Source: CAYPPG01 sp964412555 (lineage in GTDB: Bacteria; Hinthialibacterota; Hinthialibacteria; Hinthialibacterales; Hinthialibacteraceae). From it: DNA of 64,000 bases. The position numbers were made by a program, and so were the translations under genes. Of this stretch, positions 1 to 8,562 are shown one piece after another. The notes beneath the pieces were generated by a model, which worked only from the letters and a program-made list of their open reading frames with translations, did not search any database and had not been told where the DNA came from. The first letter of the stretch is position 1. Each line of letters starts with the position of its first letter. The stretch covers positions 1 through 64,000 of the forward strand of contig CAYPPG010000026.1 in assembly GCA_964412555.1 (NCBI GenBank), read 5' to 3'.

Positions 1-944
1 TTAAGTTACATCTTTTGAACTAGTTACATTAAAATATTTTGAAGTTACACACTTAGGATTTTTCAGGTTAGGGATGAATGTGTATTCTGAAAAATATTTT
101 TGTTGGATGCATGTGTGGCTGATTTTTTGAGCTATGATAGGAGATGTTTTTTTTCGCCAGGATGAATGCTGATGAGTATAAGTTTTTATGAGAAGGGAAA
201 GTTTTTTGTAGTGGATTGCACGGATTGAGAGCATGATCGGCAGGCCTTGCTTCGCGCTGGATGAATGAAGAAGCAGCGGCGCGCAGGAGAAAAGTGGATG
301 CTGGATTTTACCGCTGGAATTATTGATTGATCATTTTTCTCTCTAACCGTGCAGAGGACGATTCCCCGGAATTGATTTTCTGCCTTTTGATTTGGGGGAA
401 TCGTAATTTGTGCCCTGCGGGCTGATCGATAGAGGCCGCCCCTCACGGGGCGGCAATTTGGTCCTTCGGACGGATCAATTGGAACATTTGGCCCTTCGGG
501 CGGAATCTATCTTCCCGCCCCCTCACGGGGGCGGATTGGAAAGATTTGCATGAGTGGATTGTTGGTTATGTTTTTTGATCGTTGGTGTTTTTGTTAGGGG
601 GGAGTTGTAAAAGAGCTCCCCGCCTAAAGGCGGGGAGAAGTTTTTTTTCACCTTCGGTGAAAAGGGTGCAATTGAACATTGCATTTGGTTTCTAGTGGTG
701 GTGGGGGGGGACAAGCGCTGGAAATAGAAATCAAATGCATAGAAAAAATATTTTTTCTCCCTCGGTTTTAAAAAAAATGTTGAATCTGAAAATGTTTACA
801 CCCACAAAAAAAATGGATATTAGATCGATCCCAACTTTTTTTTAGGGAACTTCCGGAAAAAATCTCACCTCCAAAATCAGTTCAAAAAAAATTCCGGGGA
901 TCTTTTCCACCGGAATCATATCAGACTGAATTTTTTCTGTCCCG
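1..944. other. Non-coding left edge rich in hairpins
   Basis: I see no convincing gene here. Short open frames on the minus strand have no ribosome site and no protein-like composition. Positions 410-545 hold two copies of a compound unit: a small hairpin with a TTCG-type or TGCG loop (around 412-422, 462-472, 491-501) followed by a GC-rich hairpin with a TCAC loop (GCCGCCCC/GGGGCGGC at 435-454, and a close relative near 514-534). Positions 716-940 are A/T-rich with long A and T runs and no clear structure. Confidence 0.6.
616..663 (+). terminator. Terminator-like double hairpin
   Basis: A perfect 9-bp stem (CTCCCCGCC/GGCGGGGAG, loop TAAA, 616-637) is followed by AAG and eight T. A second 8-bp hairpin (TTTTCACC/GGTGAAAA, loop TTC) overlaps at 645-663. 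The geometry suits intrinsic termination of plus-strand transcription, but no plus-strand gene precedes it in the window. It may belong to the repeat family seen at 410-545. Confidence 0.45.
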
Positions 945-1256
945 TTATTCCCGCAGAAATCGCTGCGCTTCTTTTTTTTCTGCCGGCTGATAAACCGGAA
1001 CGAGCTCTTCGTACTTGCTCGCGTCGATTTTTTCCAACGACCAGAAAATTAAAATCCCGGCCAAAACCATCATCAATAGAGTTGTTACCACCGTCTTGAA
1101 ATCCATGACAAATTGCGGTCTCGATCCGAGATCAGGAAAATCTCCGAACATTTCGATAAACGGCGGTGAATATTCTCTCTCCTCTTGTTCGTCCGATTCT
1201 TGTCCATCGTCAGGCGGTCCGGGTGGTGGTACCGGTTGGAATGGATTTCCGTTCAT
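945..1256 (-). CDS. Small single-pass membrane protein, unknown
   Basis: 103 residues. The N-terminal half is rich in proline, aspartate and glutamate (about residues 7-35). One hydrophobic helix lies at about 55-75 (TTLLMMVLAGILIFW core), followed by a charged tail ending in RFLRE. The start is well supported: a GGAGGTG ribosome site (complement of 1267-1273) sits 10 bases before the ATG. The gene directly follows the two-helix frame that ends at 1275, so the two are probably co-transcribed with the upstream ATPase. I do not recognise the family. A role as a small partner of the neighbouring ATPase is only inferred from context. Confidence 0.6.
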   Translation of the reverse strand: MNGNPFQPVPPPGPPDDGQESDEQEEREYSPPFIEMFGDFPDLGSRPQFVMDFKTVVTTLLMMVLAGILIFWSLEKIDASKYEELVPVYQPAEKKEAQRFLRE

Positions 1257-1274
1257 TGTTTTTTTTCACCTCCA

Positions 1275-1550
1275 TCATTCTTGTTTGTCTTCGTCATCGA
1301 ACTGGATAAAGGGGTGCGGTGGCCGGGGTTGAGAATCCCGATTGGGCGGCTGAAAAAATATCACAATCCCCACGATGATGAGCAGAATAATACCGCCTTT
1401 CTCGAACGCGATTTTCTGTACGCCGGGATAGATCAGGGAGCCTACAACGGTGATCGCCATGATCCCGATCAACAGGACACAATGTTCGAACCTCGTTCTC
1501 TCTCTCCCACTCTTGCCAGTCTTCAATGTGCGGATGCTCGAACGGAACAC
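1275..1550 (-). CDS. Two-helix membrane segment in the alternative frame of the ATPase gene
   Basis: This frame encodes two strong hydrophobic helices (about residues 25-43 and 53-68) and an acidic tail ending DDEDKQE. It overlaps the last 257 bases of the ATPase reading frame at 1294-2739. In the overlap this frame looks protein-like, whereas the ATPase frame becomes Arg/His-rich and looks like a shadow. The possible GTG start at 1550 has no properly spaced ribosome site. A (GA)5 run (complement of 1497-1506) lies where the frames exchange, and one extra GA unit would join the ATPase to this segment. It is therefore either a separate overlapping gene or, more likely, the displaced C-terminus of the ATPase. 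Confidence 0.5.
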   Translation of the reverse strand: MFRSSIRTLKTGKSGRERTRFEHCVLLIGIMAITVVGSLIYPGVQKIAFEKGGIILLIIVGIVIFFQPPNRDSQPRPPHPFIQFDDEDKQE

Positions 1551-2739
1551 CTTGAAATTTCACACTGCCATAGCTGCCCGGTGAGTTCAATATGAACTGT
1601 CCCGGCTGAAAAAGAGAGATATCCATGGCGCATTCCTCTCGAATCCCAAGCAGATGGGTGATGGCAATCGCCTCTTCATAATTTTTGGTGCAGCCGGCCA
1701 CTTTCGTTTCGACCGAAGTCAGATAGCGCGGTTCCACTTTTGCAATGGTTTGAAACGCAAAGAGAAAACCAAGCTGATTTTCCCGCGTCAGATTGATTTT
1801 GTTGATGACAGGATCGATCCGGTCCCGCTGCTGGTTTTCCACGAATTCCAGCGCGTCATCCAAGACAAACAGCCAGCTCCTTTTTTCTCTGTCCGGGCGA
1901 TCCTGATTTTCCTCGACAAACCGGTCCGCCAGATGCATAAGAACCAGCTTCATCCGTTTGACCTGGCCGTCGTCATAATTCACGATGGTTGGATGATCGC
2001 GGATGGATTCGTACATCCCCTTGCGGGCACGAAAAAGATTTGATTCCTCCCAGAGCCAACGCAAGATATTTTCAGCGCTGTCGATATATTTTTTTTGATG
2101 GGGTTTGACTCCGCTTAACTGGTTCAACTCATTTCGCAGATCATGAAGAGTGGGAAAACCTTCCTTGCGGATTCTCTCTTCCGGCCAATGGCTTGCCATC
2201 CGATTTGTGGCTTCGGACAAAAAACCTATGCTGTTCTGCAGTTCCCAAATTTCATGGATGGGTGATACTGCCATTTGGCAGCGCCGATTGAAATTTTGGG
2301 TGTCGCGGGTTTCGAACAACGACAATCGCAATTCGTCCACGTGAAACGTGGTGAAAATCGGGCCGGTTTCGGTTTGCAGATTTTCGAACTGCTGGCGTTT
2401 TTTCTGAAAGATGACAACGTTGATGCCCCCCTGGAGTAATTGCGAGACCAACACACGCAACAGGGTTGTCTTTCCACCGCCCGTTCCCGCCATAAAAATC
2501 ATGTGTTTGAAAATGTCATTCAGATGGAGTGTAACCGGCAGTTGCGTCTTGGGATCATAACCGAGCCAAAACTCTCCCTGACTGACCGGATCGCCACGCG
2601 TAATTTCCCGGATCGTATGGGGATCATAGGCGGTAATTCTCAACCGCCCGATCACTCTTTGGATTTTCTGGAAGCGTTCTTTATCTGGTCTTTGTAAAAA
2701 CCACTCGCATTGCGTGCGCAGAAAGGGATGATTCATCAA
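1294..2739 (-). CDS. VirD4/TraG- or HerA-like P-loop ATPase, frame disturbed near its end
   Basis: 481 residues as read. Walker A AGTGGGKTT is at residues 84-92 and Walker B WLFVLDD at about 289-295; a late motif FAFQTIAK resembles the sensor/arginine region of conjugative coupling and HerA-type ATPases. Such proteins move DNA through a membrane pore in conjugation or act as DNA-pumping helicases. No N-terminal membrane helices are visible, unlike classical VirD4. After about residue 415 the frame turns Arg/His-rich, and a better continuation with two membrane helices exists in another frame. No clear ribosome site precedes the ATG at 2739. The neighbours (small membrane proteins, an excisionase-like HTH, a tRNA gene) suggest an integrated mobile element. 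Confidence 0.65.
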   Translation of the reverse strand: MMNHPFLRTQCEWFLQRPDKERFQKIQRVIGRLRITAYDPHTIREITRGDPVSQGEFWLGYDPKTQLPVTLHLNDIFKHMIFMAGTGGGKTTLLRVLVSQLLQGGINVVIFQKKRQQFENLQTETGPIFTTFHVDELRLSLFETRDTQNFNRRCQMAVSPIHEIWELQNSIGFLSEATNRMASHWPEERIRKEGFPTLHDLRNELNQLSGVKPHQKKYIDSAENILRWLWEESNLFRARKGMYESIRDHPTIVNYDDGQVKRMKLVLMHLADRFVEENQDRPDREKRSWLFVLDDALEFVENQQRDRIDPVINKINLTRENQLGFLFAFQTIAKVEPRYLTSVETKVAGCTKNYEEAIAITHLLGIREECAMDISLFQPGQFILNSPGSYGSVKFQGVPFEHPHIEDWQEWERENEVRTLCPVDRDHGDHRCRLPDLSRRTENRVRERRYYSAHHRGDCDIFSAAQSGFSTPATAPLYPVR

Positions 2740-3056
2740 CTACAAGAAAAAAGGTTCACGAAGAGAGAATCATCAAAAAATCCCGAATGTAGCTTGAAGA
2801 AATTGAATCATTCCCAGTCATACCAAAAGATTTTCGTGTTTTTTTATGATCATCACCAAAACAAACTCGAAAACACATATCTATATAGGTAAGCGTGAGA
2901 GGTTTAAAAAAGAACATGAAACATGGGTTCAGTCTAATGACAGGAAGGTAATTTCTGACTTCTCTCACCGGTAATGAATTCATGGATTAATAAATCTTTT
3001 CCATGTTATCTCAGAATTTTTCTCAAATAGACTTTACGAATAGGAGTATATGGATT

Positions 3057-3287
3057 ATGACTGATCAAATTCTAGACAATATTTCAAAGACTCCAAAAAG
3101 ACCGATTGAATATTTGACCCGCCAAGAAGCCGCCGATTATCTCCGCATATCGGTTCGCTTATTGGACCAGAAAGCCGCCAACGGCGAGATCGTCTATTAT
3201 AAATTAGGAAATGGTCCCACCAGCCGCGTTCTCTACAAATTCACCGATTTGAAGAAATATATTGAAAATTGCCGTGTGGAGCTGTAA
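3057..3287 (+). CDS. Excisionase-like helix-turn-helix DNA-binding protein
   Basis: 76 residues from the ATG at 3057, chosen because AGGAG at 3042-3046 is 10 bases upstream; the longer frame from 3003 lacks this. The motif LTRQEAADYLRIS followed by a basic wing region and a final YKFTDLKKYIE is the pattern of the MerR-like winged HTH of the excisionase (HTH_17) family. These proteins bind DNA beside attachment sites, or act as small regulators in mobile elements. It ends 86 bases from the 3' end of the tRNA-Lys gene, the usual arrangement for an element integrated at a tRNA. No integrase is in the window. Confidence 0.75.
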   Translation: MTDQILDNISKTPKRPIEYLTRQEAADYLRISVRLLDQKAANGEIVYYKLGNGPTSRVLYKFTDLKKYIENCRVEL

Positions 3288-3292
3288 GATAG

Positions 3293-3314
3293 TTGGTCAC
3301 CATTTGGTCACCAT
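3293..3314 (+). repeat. Tandem 11-bp repeat TTGGTCACCAT x2
   Basis: Two perfect head-to-tail copies lie between the HTH gene stop and the tRNA-Lys gene. Their position beside an excisionase-like gene and a tRNA fits binding sites for a recombination accessory protein, but no function is shown. Confidence 0.5.
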
Positions 3315-3373
3315 CACAAAAATGAGGAAAATGGAGAATTCAGTAAGTTTAATTTTTTGAGTAGATTACAAAG

Positions 3374-3447
3374 TGGGCCATGAAGGAATCGAACCTTCAA
3401 CCTGCCGATTAAGAGTCGGATGCTCTACCTAGTTGAGCTAATGGCCC
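3374..3447 (-). tRNA. tRNA-Lys (anticodon CTT)
   Basis: 74 nt. The acceptor arms GGGCCAT and ATGGCCC pair. The D-arm contains AGCTCA..GAGC, the anticodon loop is CTCTTAA, and the T-arm holds GGTTCGATTCC. The discriminator base is A and CCA is not encoded (the genome continues CTT). The outermost anticodon-stem pair (T27-C43) is mismatched. The gene lies 3' of a GT9 gene on the same strand, and its 3' end faces the putative integrated element. Confidence 0.93.
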
Positions 3448-3476
3448 ATCATTCAATTTCAGAAATGTAAAAACGT

Positions 3477-3504
3477 ATGATAGTTTTTGTGTTTCACTTG
3501 TCAA
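3477..3504 (-). promoter_or_regulatory. Sigma-70-type promoter for tRNA-Lys
   Basis: On the minus strand, TTGACA (complement of 3499-3504) is followed after 16 bases by TATCAT (complement of 3477-3482). The expected start is near 3470, about 23 bases before the mature tRNA. The -35 box overlaps the stop codon of the upstream GT9 gene. Confidence 0.6.
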
Positions 3505-4442
3505 CCGTCCAGGATCTTCTCCTTATCCATTACGACATCTCGATCCCATTGTATTACACACACATGGTCTCCTCGTGGTTTCCACCTGTTTGGATCGGAA
3601 ATGATAAAAAAGGCGAGCGTGGGACATTGCACGGCAGCTGCTATATGTGTGATCCCACTGTCGTTCCCGATGAATAGATCGCAGCAACTCAGTATGTGGG
3701 CTACTGTGATGAGAGGGGACTGATCAAGGATATGGACAGGTAGGTTCGATTTTACTCGAAAATCCTCGACGGCTTCATGATCAGCCGGTCCTTTTGTCAA
3801 TAGGATTTCAACCGGCATCCGATTTCGGAAAAAATCGGCGCAGCGAAGAAAAAGTTCCACCGGTGCTTGTTTCTCGCGGTTTCCCGCTCCCACATGCATT
3901 GCCATGAGAAGGGAAGAGGAGTCGATCTTCATTTCTCGAAGGAATGTTTGTGCGGATTCTTTTTCCTTTCTTGTCACGGCGATTCGTGAAGGGGGGATAT
4001 CGGTATAATCAATGATTCCTTTCAATGCATTACAATAAAATTCGGTTATATGAGACCGATCGTTTTCAGCCGGTAAAGCAGGATGTACGCGAATCACTTG
4101 ATCTTCCCGTATACGAATACGTTTTTCCATCGTGATTGCTTGTCTAGCGGTATACCATACAATCCTATCGAAAGATTCGAGATAGTGATGTAACTGCGGA
4201 TGCAAAGTTTCGTTTTCCGTGTAGAGTGATTCGACGCCCGGAAATTCTCCGGAAATCGCTCGGTCGGCCAATCCTTCTCCTACCAGCAAATCCACCCGTT
4301 CCTTGACTCCCATCACTTCAATCCAATCATCCGGATACTGTCGCCGAATTTGTTGAAGTACGGAAGATAAGAGGATCGTATCCCCAATTCCCCCGTTGCG
4401 CATGATCAGCCATCGTTTCTTTTGATATGAGTGTTTGTTCAT
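3501..4442 (-). CDS. Glycosyltransferase family 9 (heptosyltransferase-like)
   Basis: 313 residues. The N-terminus has the GT9 signature GGIGDTILLSSVLQQIRRQYP (about residues 17-37), the acceptor-side loop of the GT-B fold. The C-terminal half contains the nucleotide-sugar-site pattern LFIGNDSGITHIAAA and FIISDPNRWKPRG. Family members transfer heptose or related sugars from ADP- or other nucleotide sugars to lipopolysaccharide core or other glycans at the inner face of the cytoplasmic membrane. The ribosome site before the ATG is weak. The gene stands alone, with tRNA-Lys downstream. The precise acceptor is unknown. Confidence 0.85.
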   Translation of the reverse strand: MNKHSYQKKRWLIMRNGGIGDTILLSSVLQQIRRQYPDDWIEVMGVKERVDLLVGEGLADRAISGEFPGVESLYTENETLHPQLHHYLESFDRIVWYTARQAITMEKRIRIREDQVIRVHPALPAENDRSHITEFYCNALKGIIDYTDIPPSRIAVTRKEKESAQTFLREMKIDSSSLLMAMHVGAGNREKQAPVELFLRCADFFRNRMPVEILLTKGPADHEAVEDFRVKSNLPVHILDQSPLITVAHILSCCDLFIGNDSGITHIAAAVQCPTLAFFIISDPNRWKPRGDHVCVIQWDRDVVMDKEKILDG

Positions 4443-4725
4443 TGGATAATATATGCGTACTGTTTTACAAACGAGTTGACGTGCTGGTCTATTCCCAATG
4501 TCATCAACGAAACGGAAAATATTAAAAATTTACTTCAATGGAGTAAGAAATGAAAGCCAAAGGGCATAGTCCCTGGAAATATGGAGGAATGTCCGTTACA
4601 TTCAACTATAAAGGAGAATCCCGTGGGGTGACATAATTCATTTTCAAGGTTTAAACGGGGACATAGAGAACTATCCTATGTGATTCCCCCTGAATTTTAT
4701 TTTGTGACAAGCAAGGTAGGACAAA

Positions 4726-5295
4726 ATGACGTTAACCAGAGATCAGGCGTGGGAAAAATTATGCGAATGGACAAAGACGGATGCGCTGCGGATTCACGCG
4801 CGCTCAGTCGAAGTCGTACTGCGGGCCGCTGCCTTGGAATACGGTTCCGGTGAAGCGGATGTAGAACGATGGGGACTCGCAGGGCTTTTGCATGATGCGG
4901 ATTATGAACAGTTTCCCGACGAACATCCCAACCGCATTGTGGCGTGGCTTCGGGAACAGGGAGAAGAAGAGATTGCTCATGCTGTTTCAGCCCATTTGAC
5001 CCATTGGGGCGTTCCTTATGAGACACAACTCGATAAAGCGCTGCTGGCTTGTGATGAAATCACCGGATTTATCGGTGCTTGTTGCTTCGTGCGGCCGGAC
5101 GGAATCTATACATTGACCCCGAAAAGTGTCAAGAAAAAATTGAAAGATAAAAGTTTTGCCGCCAAAGTCGATCGCGGTGAAGTCCAGGCTGGTGTGGAAC
5201 AACTCGGAGTGGATTTGGGAGAACATATTCAATTCGTCATCGACGCGCTGAAACCGCATGCGCAAGAGTTAGGACTGGAAGGGAAAGAGAAATGA
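4726..5295 (+). CDS. HD-domain hydrolase
   Basis: 189 residues. It carries HD-superfamily signatures: H at about 24 (RIHARSVEVV), the metal-binding pair HD in LLHDADYEQFPDEHP (about 55-67), and a downstream H/D set (HAVSAHL, LLACDEITGF). Family members are metal-dependent phosphohydrolases acting on nucleotides or similar phosphates; this subgroup is usually annotated only as HD-domain protein. A ribosome site (AAGGTAGG) precedes the ATG by 5 bases. It converges with the PQQ-propeller gene, with only 9 bases between the stop codons. No substrate can be assigned. Confidence 0.8.
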   Translation: MTLTRDQAWEKLCEWTKTDALRIHARSVEVVLRAAALEYGSGEADVERWGLAGLLHDADYEQFPDEHPNRIVAWLREQGEEEIAHAVSAHLTHWGVPYETQLDKALLACDEITGFIGACCFVRPDGIYTLTPKSVKKKLKDKSFAAKVDRGEVQAGVEQLGVDLGEHIQFVIDALKPHAQELGLEGKEK

Positions 5296-5304
5296 CATTC
5301 GTGA

Positions 5305-8300
5305 TTATCGGTTTGCATGGTCCATAGAAAATGCGATCGATAATTGCATAGGATAAGCGCAGGTACAGCCGGAACTGGATTCCGGTAATAGAATAAGCCC
5401 CCCGGCAGGAATAATGTTGATCCAGCATCCGGGCCGGTTGACGAGAGTTAAAGGTGTGCCGGATTCTACACCCTCTTGAAGGGGATAAAAACGTGGATTG
5501 GAGCCACGTCCGAATAAATAGTTCGCAGAAGCGGACAATCCTCCACAACCACCGCCTCCACGAATCAAGGTATAGTTTTTCTGTTCGCCGGTCAGCAAGT
5601 CAAAAGCATAGGGTCTGGAATAAATCGTATCTTCGATGATGACCGGATGCTGCCACTGTTCGCCATGTGTGCCACCGATTTGGTCTCCTTGATAATTGGT
5701 TTTCCACTTCAACTCTCCGGTTGCAGCATCAAACGCGAACAAGCCGTAATGAACGTGTTGTCCTTGATTATAGGTTCCGGTAGAAAGAAGAGTGTCATTG
5801 GAATAACTGAGGAACATGATATGTTCAAATGGAAATAAAAAAGGCTGTTCCCAAAGAATGTCACCGCTCTTCAAGTCCAGTGCGATTAAATAGGTTTCAC
5901 TCCCGCAAAACTTGGCCGGCGAGATACGGCCGTCGAAATCGCCGGTCGTCGTTTCATTTCGGCTTTCAACGAGAAAAAGTTTTTCATCACCAATGGCGAT
6001 GGTATTGTTGAATATGACGCCGTTTTTATAGAGCCACAGTTGTTCTCCCGTTTTTCGATGGAGAGAAAATAAATAATCACAGAGGATCATTTCGCGGAAA
6101 TCGCCTTCGAGCATACCGCAAGTTTCCTCGCTAAGTTCATAGAAGGAAGCGCCTGCTTTTGTGCAACTACCGAAAATTTGATCCTCGACAGAGGCAATAT
6201 AGCCCCAATCTTTGCGGATATCTGTATCAATCTGGGGCGCGGACAATGTCACTTCTTCCTGGCCGTCTTCAACGCGAAATGCATGGCATTGGTCTTCCTG
6301 GGTGACATATAGATAATCATTGTCGACGACCATATAACCGCAGTCTTTCAGTGCGCCGATGCGGCGGGAAAATGGCACCTCGACTTCCCACAGACGTGTG
6401 CCGTTGTAGGCATCGGTGGTAATAATTCGATCGTTTGCAGAAATAAAAAGTCTTCCGTCTTTGAATAAGGGAGACATGGGGCGATGATGGCGGTCAATGA
6501 TGTTCCGCGGGCCGGGTTTCCCGAACCATTGGATTCCAACTCTGCCTTGAATGGTATCTTGGCTGCAGGCCGTATTTGCAGGGTTCGCATATAGGTGAGT
6601 CCATTCACCCTCTCCCGACAGTTTTTCTCGTTGGGCATTGATCCAAACTCCGTTTTGTCTATCGAGCGTTGCATATGGAATTGTCGTTTTTCGTATCCAT
6701 GTTTCCAATTCATGATGTTCAAGTTGTTGATTGGATGCGTTTTGGAATCTACCAATCGCAAGGATTCCCCCGTTTGGTTTCAATAACCGGGAAATTTCCG
6801 GTGAAGGAGAAGGGAATTGTCCCGTCCGGAGGGTCTGATCCGAGAGGATTTGATTTGCGAAATAACTGACATAATGGATATCCGCTAAAGAACCTTCGTG
6901 GATGGAGATTCGATTTCCGTAGAGTCGTGCTGCATTCAGTTTCTTGCGGGCACTTCTTACTTGATTCGCATCGTCTTCCAGTCCAATAATCTGCCAATCG
7001 GTTTGTTTCGCGAGTTCGTATGCGAGACGGCCTTCACCTGAATCGAGAATCAGACAATAGCCTTGGCCGCGTTCGGATTGTTGAAGGATTGCGCTTACTG
7101 TTTTCTTGTATTTTTCACTATCTTTATCCGGTGGATACGGCTGACGATCCAGAACAGGACGCACAAAACCACGGCGGGGGACGGAACGTTCACTGAAACA
7201 ATACACCATACCTTGATCGGTACTCACATATAGACGTTCGTTCGCGACGGCTAAGCCATAGGCTCTTCCGGAAACACCGGCAGTCCAAAGTTCGGCTCCG
7301 TTATAGGCGCGGAAAGCCGCGATCATGTCCTCGCCCCCTACAAACAAGGTGTCGTTGGCCAGGATCATTGCATATGGAAAAGTACAATCGCGTTTCCAGA
7401 GGTAGCAATCTTCCATCGATTGGGTAAGGTGTTCAAGTTGTTTTTGGGCTGCTTCGATTTCTTCAATTAGTTGACGGCGTTTTTCTTTTTCAGGGTTTCC
7501 GGCAAGAGATTTGATTTTCGTTTCAATCTCGCCACGCTTTTTATTGACCGAATGCCGCTGGCGTGCCAATTCCAGATAGCGGTTTCGATCCAAAGCGGCC
7601 AGTTGCCGTTCCGACAACATATACGCAATACCGTTGTGAACAATGATCCGTAATCCATCGAATGATGCAAATCGTTCTTTCGATTCGGAATCGGTAAGCG
7701 ACAATTTTCCAATTCGTCTTCCGGGTCCGCTGATGACCGCGTCTCCGGTTAACAAGGTATAGGCTCCGCCATATGTTTCGAATGTCCCTTGAAAACTACC
7801 GCTTTCACGGTCAAAGACAGCAGGGGAGGTTCGGCCGGTCGGAACAAACAACCGTTTCGGGGAAGCGATTAGATACCCTTGTGGTGAAAGCTCTTCCACT
7901 CGTTCATTCCAAATAATGGAACCGTCTTCCGCATCGAGTGCGCATCGGTAAACTCCCTGCATCGGGAAAAGACCGGCAAAGCAATAGGCGATACCGTGAT
8001 CGACAAGCACGCCACTTCGAATCGGAAACAGGGAAATCATCCTTCCATTTCCCGGAAGTCTACGATCTTCAGGAGCGGGATGGTGCTTCCAAAGGAGTTT
8101 CCCTGTGATTGTGTCCAAGCAATAAATCCAACCGTCATCCGAGCCAAAATACACTTTTTGCCGATAGACGGTGGGGGCTAAGCGGATTGGGCCTTCTGTA
8201 AAGAATGTCCAACGAATTTTTCCCGTGGCGCTATCCAAGCAGTAAAGTTGGTCATCGGCGGAAGAGCCGAAAAAGAGCGCATCGCCTGCAATTACCGGAT

Positions 8301-8562
8301 GAAACGCCCGGTCGAAAGTAACCAACGGGCGCAGTTTCCGCTGATGATGCCAGTAATCTCTTTTCGCGGGAGCCGGCCAGGCGGGTTGCGGTTTATGGGC
8401 CGATTGGAACACCCAAGTTTCTTTCATCGGAACAGTGACGGATTCGCCGGTCACTCCGCTACGAGCGTTGTCGTGCATATAGGTGGGCCAATCTTCGCAG
8501 AAAGAAATATTAATCAATAAAAAATGAAAGCCTATCATCAAAATCGAGAATCGTAAAATCAT
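5305..8562 (-). CDS. Exported PQQ-like beta-propeller protein with an internal methyltransferase-like domain
   Basis: About 1085 residues from the ATG at 8562, chosen because AAGGA lies upstream and the hydrophobic signal (ILRFSILMIGFHFLLINIS) then sits at the N-terminus; an in-frame TTG at 8592 would add 10 residues. In numbering from 8592, residues 33-470 form a first propeller of PQQ repeats (YCLDSATGKIRW, YCLDTITGKLLW, AYNGAELWTAG). A coiled coil at about 338-395 interrupts that propeller. At about 495-640 lies a Rossmann methyltransferase-like block (CLILDSGEGRLAYELAK, then IIGLEDD, then LLKPNGGIL). Residues from about 662 to the end form a second propeller (LDLKSGDILWEQP, FDAATGELKWK). 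PQQ propellers are usually periplasmic, so an embedded SAM-type domain is unexpected. Confidence 0.8.
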   Translation of the reverse strand: MILRFSILMIGFHFLLINISFCEDWPTYMHDNARSGVTGESVTVPMKETWVFQSAHKPQPAWPAPAKRDYWHHQRKLRPLVTFDRAFHPVIAGDALFFGSSADDQLYCLDSATGKIRWTFFTEGPIRLAPTVYRQKVYFGSDDGWIYCLDTITGKLLWKHHPAPEDRRLPGNGRMISLFPIRSGVLVDHGIAYCFAGLFPMQGVYRCALDAEDGSIIWNERVEELSPQGYLIASPKRLFVPTGRTSPAVFDRESGSFQGTFETYGGAYTLLTGDAVISGPGRRIGKLSLTDSESKERFASFDGLRIIVHNGIAYMLSERQLAALDRNRYLELARQRHSVNKKRGEIETKIKSLAGNPEKEKRRQLIEEIEAAQKQLEHLTQSMEDCYLWKRDCTFPYAMILANDTLFVGGEDMIAAFRAYNGAELWTAGVSGRAYGLAVANERLYVSTDQGMVYCFSERSVPRRGFVRPVLDRQPYPPDKDSEKYKKTVSAILQQSERGQGYCLILDSGEGRLAYELAKQTDWQIIGLEDDANQVRSARKKLNAARLYGNRISIHEGSLADIHYVSYFANQILSDQTLRTGQFPSPSPEISRLLKPNGGILAIGRFQNASNQQLEHHELETWIRKTTIPYATLDRQNGVWINAQREKLSGEGEWTHLYANPANTACSQDTIQGRVGIQWFGKPGPRNIIDRHHRPMSPLFKDGRLFISANDRIITTDAYNGTRLWEVEVPFSRRIGALKDCGYMVVDNDYLYVTQEDQCHAFRVEDGQEEVTLSAPQIDTDIRKDWGYIASVEDQIFGSCTKAGASFYELSEETCGMLEGDFREMILCDYLFSLHRKTGEQLWLYKNGVIFNNTIAIGDEKLFLVESRNETTTGDFDGRISPAKFCGSETYLIALDLKSGDILWEQPFLFPFEHIMFLSYSNDTLLSTGTYNQGQHVHYGLFAFDAATGELKWKTNYQGDQIGGTHGEQWQHPVIIEDTIYSRPYAFDLLTGEQKNYTLIRGGGGCGGLSASANYLFGRGSNPRFYPLQEGVESGTPLTLVNRPGCWINIIPAGGLILLPESSSGCTCAYPMQLSIAFSMDHANR

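Noticed and set aside
410..545. CRISPR array
   Set aside because: The repeated parts are palindromes with no regular spacers of constant length.
2756..2983. 75-residue minus-strand frame upstream of the ATPase
   Set aside because: No ribosome site and no protein-like pattern; probably the ATPase leader region.
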